Assembly (NCBI GenBank): GCA_900753325.1
Contig: CAADYO010000025.1
Location: 1-41,687, forward strand
DNA from: Bacilli bacterium
GTDB lineage: Bacteria; Bacillota_I; Bacilli_A; RF39; UBA660
Reading direction: 5' to 3'
Length of the DNA stretch: 41,687 nucleotides
This document shows, piece after piece, positions 39,020-41,687 of the stretch. Both the position numbers and the translations under genes were made by a program. Below the pieces are notes generated by a model. The model saw nothing but the letters and a program-made list of their open reading frames with translations, ran no database searches and had not been told where the DNA came from. Within the stretch, counting starts at the first letter, position 1. Each line of letters begins with the position of its first letter.

Positions 39020-41104
39020 ATGGAAAATAATTTTAAAACAAGTGCTAGAATTGTTTTTGAGATAGGTAAAGAATCAATTGAAAATAAAATTATTGCTCTT
39101 TCGGAAATAATAAAAAACTCATATGATGCCGGTGCTACAAAATGTGATGTTATAATTCATGAGGAGGGGGAATTAATTAATTTATTCGATAGAAAAATAT
39201 CATCGATTGAAATTGTTGATAATGGCATTGGCATGAACGACAATGATTTATCTAATAATTGGCTAATTATAGGCACTAACAATAAGAAGATGCTAAAAGA
39301 ACAAAATTTAAAAAATAATTCAGTAAGAGTTCCTGTTGGTGAAAAAGGAATAGGAAGATTTGCAATTAATAAAATTGGCAATAAAGTAACTATAATTACA
39401 AAAAAAAATAATGAATCATGTTATTGTCTTAATATAGATTTTAATAAATTTTCAGATGATAAAATGTTAGAAGATATTAAAATGCCAATTAATTTATATA
39501 ATGGAGATAAAAAAATATATACATCTTCTGGTACAAGAATAATAATTGAGGATTTGAACGAAGAATGGAATGATACTGACTTAAGGAAAGTCTATACAGA
39601 AATTTTAAAGTTGCAGTCTCCATTTAAAAATGAAAATGATAAATTCGATATTAATTTTATTTCAAATGATGAAAATATGTTTGATAATTACTTTACTATC
39701 AATGAAGTATTAGAATATAGCTTATGGCAGGCGTCTATTGATGTTGAACCAGGAACTGCTCAAGGAAAAATGATTTTTTCTTTTAAACCATATTTAGAAA
39801 TGCAAGGATTTAAATCATTTACCGAATATAAAACTGTTGAATACAAATATGCTGATGAAAAATTAGAAAATATTGATATTTCTAAATATAAGATTGGCCC
39901 AATCAAAGTAAGATTGTATGCTTTTCACAGAACTCCAAAAGTACTAAAAATGCTAAATATGAAAAAAGATGTTTTAACAAATTATTTGGATGAAAATGGT
40001 GGAGTTAGAGTATATAGGAGTGGTCAACGTATATATAATTATGGTAGTAGGGATGAAGATTGGTTAGGACTAAATTTAAAGAGATTAAATAATCCAAGTA
40101 AAAATTTAAGTAAGAATATTATTATTGGAATAATTGATTTAGATGCTACTAAAAGTACAGATTTAATCGAAAAAACAAATAGGGAAGGATTTATAGAAAA
40201 CGCTGCATTTATAGAATTCAAAAAAATAATTGAAACAATAGTTGATAATTTCGCATTGTTTATAGTTCCCAGCAAAAATAAAGTGAAGGAATTAATTGAT
40301 AAAAACATAAAAAGAGAAAAAATTGACGATACTGTTGAAGAGTTTATATATGAAATAGAAAATATTGATTTTGTTCATGAAGATGATAAAAAGAACATTA
40401 TAAAAAAATTTGGTGAAATAGCGGATGAATTTCAAAAGTCAAGAAAATTATATTTATCAATTGCAAGCAGTTCAGTAGAATTTAATATGATTTTTCATGA
40501 TATTGATAAACAGGTAAAATCACTATTAAATATGCTAAAATCAAAAGAAATTTCTTATGAAAATTTGAAAAAAAATATAATCAATATAAATGATTTGCTG
40601 AATGCTCAAAGTGATTTAATTAGAAATAGAGACTTTTCAAAAATATCTAGTGTAAAATTAATGGAAAAATTTAAAAATTATGCTCACTATAGACTTGTTG
40701 ATCATAATATAACTTTAAAAATTGTAGTTGATAATTTTGATTTTATTGGAATTGAAAGCCAAATATTAAGGATTCTAATTAATCTATTTGATAATTCCGT
40801 TTACTGGTTAGAGTTACAAAGTGACAAGGAAATTTTTATTAAAATGCAAAAAGAAGGCAAAAAAAATATTATATATTTTGCAGATAATGGTCCAGGGTTC
40901 AATGTCGATGATCCAAATATTCTTTTTTCTCCTTTTGTTAGTAAAAAGAAAAATGGATTAGGATTAGGGTTATTCATAGTAAATGAAATTGTGTCAATGC
41001 ATAATGGTAGAATTGATTTTGATGTAATTGATGATACTATTCCTTGTTTATATAGCGGAGTTAAATATAGAATTGAGTTGGAGGATAGGGATGGAATTAA
41101 ATAA
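39020..41104 (+). CDS. double-GHKL ATPase: Hsp90/MORC-like plus histidine-kinase-like domain
   Basis: The 694-residue product has two GHKL ATP sites. The N-terminal one (about 1-180) looks Hsp90/MORC-like: IIKNSYDAG (N33, D36), IVDNGIGM (67) and GEKGIGRFA (107-115). A middle domain follows (about 200-470), then FHDIDKQ near 493, like a histidine-kinase phospho-acceptor helix, and a kinase-type ATP site (ILINLFDNSV near 584, FADNGPGF near 620, GLGLGLFIV near 648). There is no membrane segment. I chose ATG 39020 behind TTGGAGGA rather than a TTG upstream. A receiver protein overlaps its end. Confidence 0.85.
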   Translation: MENNFKTSARIVFEIGKESIENKIIALSEIIKNSYDAGATKCDVIIHEEGELINLFDRKISSIEIVDNGIGMNDNDLSNNWLIIGTNNKKMLKEQNLKNNSVRVPVGEKGIGRFAINKIGNKVTIITKKNNESCYCLNIDFNKFSDDKMLEDIKMPINLYNGDKKIYTSSGTRIIIEDLNEEWNDTDLRKVYTEILKLQSPFKNENDKFDINFISNDENMFDNYFTINEVLEYSLWQASIDVEPGTAQGKMIFSFKPYLEMQGFKSFTEYKTVEYKYADEKLENIDISKYKIGPIKVRLYAFHRTPKVLKMLNMKKDVLTNYLDENGGVRVYRSGQRIYNYGSRDEDWLGLNLKRLNNPSKNLSKNIIIGIIDLDATKSTDLIEKTNREGFIENAAFIEFKKIIETIVDNFALFIVPSKNKVKELIDKNIKREKIDDTVEEFIYEIENIDFVHEDDKKNIIKKFGEIADEFQKSRKLYLSIASSSVEFNMIFHDIDKQVKSLLNMLKSKEISYENLKKNIININDLLNAQSDLIRNRDFSKISSVKLMEKFKNYAHYRLVDHNITLKIVVDNFDFIGIESQILRILINLFDNSVYWLELQSDKEIFIKMQKEGKKNIIYFADNGPGFNVDDPNILFSPFVSKKKNGLGLGLFIVNEIVSMHNGRIDFDVIDDTIPCLYSGVKYRIELEDRDGIK

Positions 41105-41687
41105 ATTTACAACTGGTATAATATTTATTGATGATATAAAAGAACAAGTTCAAAAATTAATGGATTATTGTGGTTCCAAAGGCATAAAAACTCTATATAT
41201 TAATCCTAATGATTTAGTTACTAATAAGTTATATTTGGGGTACAGAATTGTATTTGTTGATTTGGCATTTGATAATGGAGTTGTTGACGTTATTAGAGTT
41301 ACTAATATAATTAGAACAATATCAGAAAATGGCGAAAAACACTTACTCATAGTTGCGTGGACTCAACATGAAGAAGATATAGAGAATTTGAAAAATAAGA
41401 TAGAAGAAAAAATGCCTGATAATTTGCCAATAATAATTTTAAATGCAAAAAAATCAAAAGTGTTATATGCTGAGTCTGATGATGAATTTAATAATTTAAT
41501 TTCTGGTATATTTGACGAGTTTGAAGAACAAAATAAGAATTTATTTAATTTATTAGAATGGCAAGAAAATTATTTAAAGGCAATAAGAGAGGAATTTAAT
41601 ATTTTAATAGAAAAATCATATTCAAATAAAATTGATTCTAAACTAATTGATAAAAATCTAGGAATATTTGTAGGTAATACGCTTATG
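41091..41687 (+). CDS. receiver-domain protein, partial (5' 199 codons)
   Basis: The frame starts at ATG 41091, overlapping the GHKL gene by 14 bases behind GGAGGAT, and is open to the window end. Its first 125 residues have a receiver fold: acidic pocket D14/D15 (IIFIDDI), phospho-acceptor D57 (IVFVDLAF), T91 (IVAWT) and K120/K121 (ILNAKKSK). After residue 130 comes a helical, Glu-rich region of unknown function, continuing beyond the window. Translational coupling to a kinase-like protein supports a phospho-relay pair. Confidence 0.75.
   Translation, partial: MELNKFTTGIIFIDDIKEQVQKLMDYCGSKGIKTLYINPNDLVTNKLYLGYRIVFVDLAFDNGVVDVIRVTNIIRTISENGEKHLLIVAWTQHEEDIENLKNKIEEKMPDNLPIIILNAKKSKVLYAESDDEFNNLISGIFDEFEEQNKNLFNLLEWQENYLKAIREEFNILIEKSYSNKIDSKLIDKNLGIFVGNTLM

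Overview
The window is AT-rich bacterial chromosome from a low-GC Bacillota/Mollicutes-like lineage. TGA is used as a stop (for example at the ends of map, the 12834 gene and the Cys-rich gene) and Trp is TGG, so this is code 11, not Mycoplasma code 4. Strong Shine-Dalgarno sites (AGGAGG, GGTGAT), a zinc-type S14, the S10-spc-alpha ribosomal cluster and the ecf-truA-rplM-rpsI order fit an uncultured gut Bacilli lineage (RF39-like is my guess, not proven).

Region 1 (1-12800): the ribosomal super-operon from the 3' end of rplD through rplQ, with secY, adk, map, infA, rpmJ and rpoA, ending in a clear terminator. rpmD (L30) is missing between rpsE and rplO, and L22 has an unusual tunnel hairpin. 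Region 2 (12800-19160): a hypothetical gene, an SDR oxidoreductase, two badly degenerate ECF-type ATPases with no ecfT, truA, two hypothetical genes, then rplM-rpsI behind an L13 leader.

Region 3 (19160-23170): a phage-type lysis pair (holin-like protein plus signal-less M23 peptidase), a ZIP metal transporter, an unknown protein, a response-regulator remnant abutting a 315-bp internally deleted ISL3-like element, and a CwlD-like amidase. Region 4 (23170-34450): a compact type VII secretion-like set (EssC-like ATPase, YukD-like protein, two short helical proteins), a SpoIID-like protein without its catalytic Glu, a zinc phospholipase C-like protein, an Abi_2 HEPN protein overlapping an HtrA protease, and a sortase-type surface protein.

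Region 5 (34450-41687): a tiny promoter-ORF-terminator unit in front of prs, a CofE-like gene, a strong candidate for an unidentified structured RNA of about 370 nt on the minus strand (37088-37459), a Cys-rich unknown protein, a truncated amidase, 40-bp tandem repeats, and a two-gene system made of a double-GHKL ATPase/kinase and a receiver-domain protein that runs off the window. The last part looks like an accessory (possibly defence) island. The strongest leads are the structured RNA, the GHKL-receiver pair, the degenerate ECF ATPase pair and the minimal type VII locus.
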